A program made the translations under genes and the position numbers. A stretch of 5,167 nt of DNA from UMGS1933 sp051891435 (GTDB lineage: Bacteria; Bacillota; Clostridia; TANB77; CAG-508): assembly GCA_051891435.1 (NCBI GenBank), contig JBJFFE010000073.1, positions 1-5,167 of the forward strand. The letters are read 5' to 3'. Each line of letters opens with the position of its first letter. Positions within the stretch are counted from its first letter, which is position 1. Under the pieces are notes generated by a model, which saw only the letters and a program-made list of their open reading frames with translations, did not search any database and had not been told where the DNA came from. Of this stretch, positions 5,115 to 5,167 are shown piece after piece.

Positions 5115-5167
5115 ATTTGTTTAACCTCTTCCCAAGAAAAACCTTCTCTTCCAAAATGTCCATAATT
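5111..5167 (-). CDS. metK: S-adenosylmethionine synthetase, C-terminal end (partial)
   Basis: Only the last 18 residues are inside the window: NYGHFGREGFSWEEVKQI, then TGA. 'YGHFGR' followed a few residues later by '[PS]WE' is the highly conserved C-terminus of bacterial MetK, which makes SAM from ATP and methionine in the cytoplasm. The gene overlaps the next one by four bases (ATGA), so it belongs to the same operon as an acidic-tail protein and is likely an element-borne copy rather than the host's housekeeping gene. It ends in Gln-Ile without an acidic tail. Confidence 0.7.
   Translation of the reverse strand, partial: NYGHFGREGFSWEEVKQI

Noticed and set aside
1..5167. tRNA, rRNA, transposase or integrase genes
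   Set aside because: Reading both strands, I saw no cloverleaf-type arms with conserved TPsiC sequence, no rRNA-like segments, and no transposase or recombinase motifs in any frame.

Overview
The window is strongly AT-rich. Every convincing gene lies on the minus strand, so gene order below follows transcription, from high to low coordinates. Codon use, AGGAGG-type ribosome sites, TTG and GTG starts and the families present point to a low-GC Firmicute (Clostridia-like). The DNA looks like part of a conjugative or mobilizable element rather than core chromosome: the start of a MobP-type relaxase, a ribbon-helix-helix accessory protein, an oriT-like hairpin cluster, ArdA-like antirestriction proteins, and a DUF3789/DUF3560 pair typical of Firmicute integrative elements.

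Layout. At the right edge is the last 18 residues of an S-adenosylmethionine synthetase (metK), overlapping a small gene (4872-5114) that ends in a terminator hairpin with a T-run. A possible promoter lies inside that hairpin. Next come a 48-residue membrane protein (DUF3789-like, 4644-4790), a DUF3560-like gene broken by a frameshift near 4557 (3972-4692), an unrecognised coiled-coil-like protein (3407-3991), two related ArdA-like proteins (2203-3315 and 1526-2161) each preceded by the same kind of leader hairpin, and two small proteins (1280-1525 and 928-1266). A 169-base noncoding gap (759-927) holds four inverted repeats and is the best oriT candidate. It is followed by the RHH protein (297-758) and the relaxase (1-304, cut by the window edge).

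The most striking observation is that all seven accessory proteins between metK and the hairpin cluster end in the same acidic C-terminus, at least two (usually three or more) acidic residues followed by Phe or Leu and a final Glu. The proteins are otherwise mostly unrelated, and the tails use different synonymous codons. The RHH protein, DUF3789-like protein and metK fragment lack it. My leading inference is a shared C-terminal targeting or docking tag, possibly a signal for delivery of antirestriction-type proteins through the conjugation machinery into the recipient. An alternative, supported at two junctions, is that Glu codons are kept because they form the Shine-Dalgarno sequence of the next gene. 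This does not explain the tails with no gene close behind them, nor the constant [FL]-E ending.
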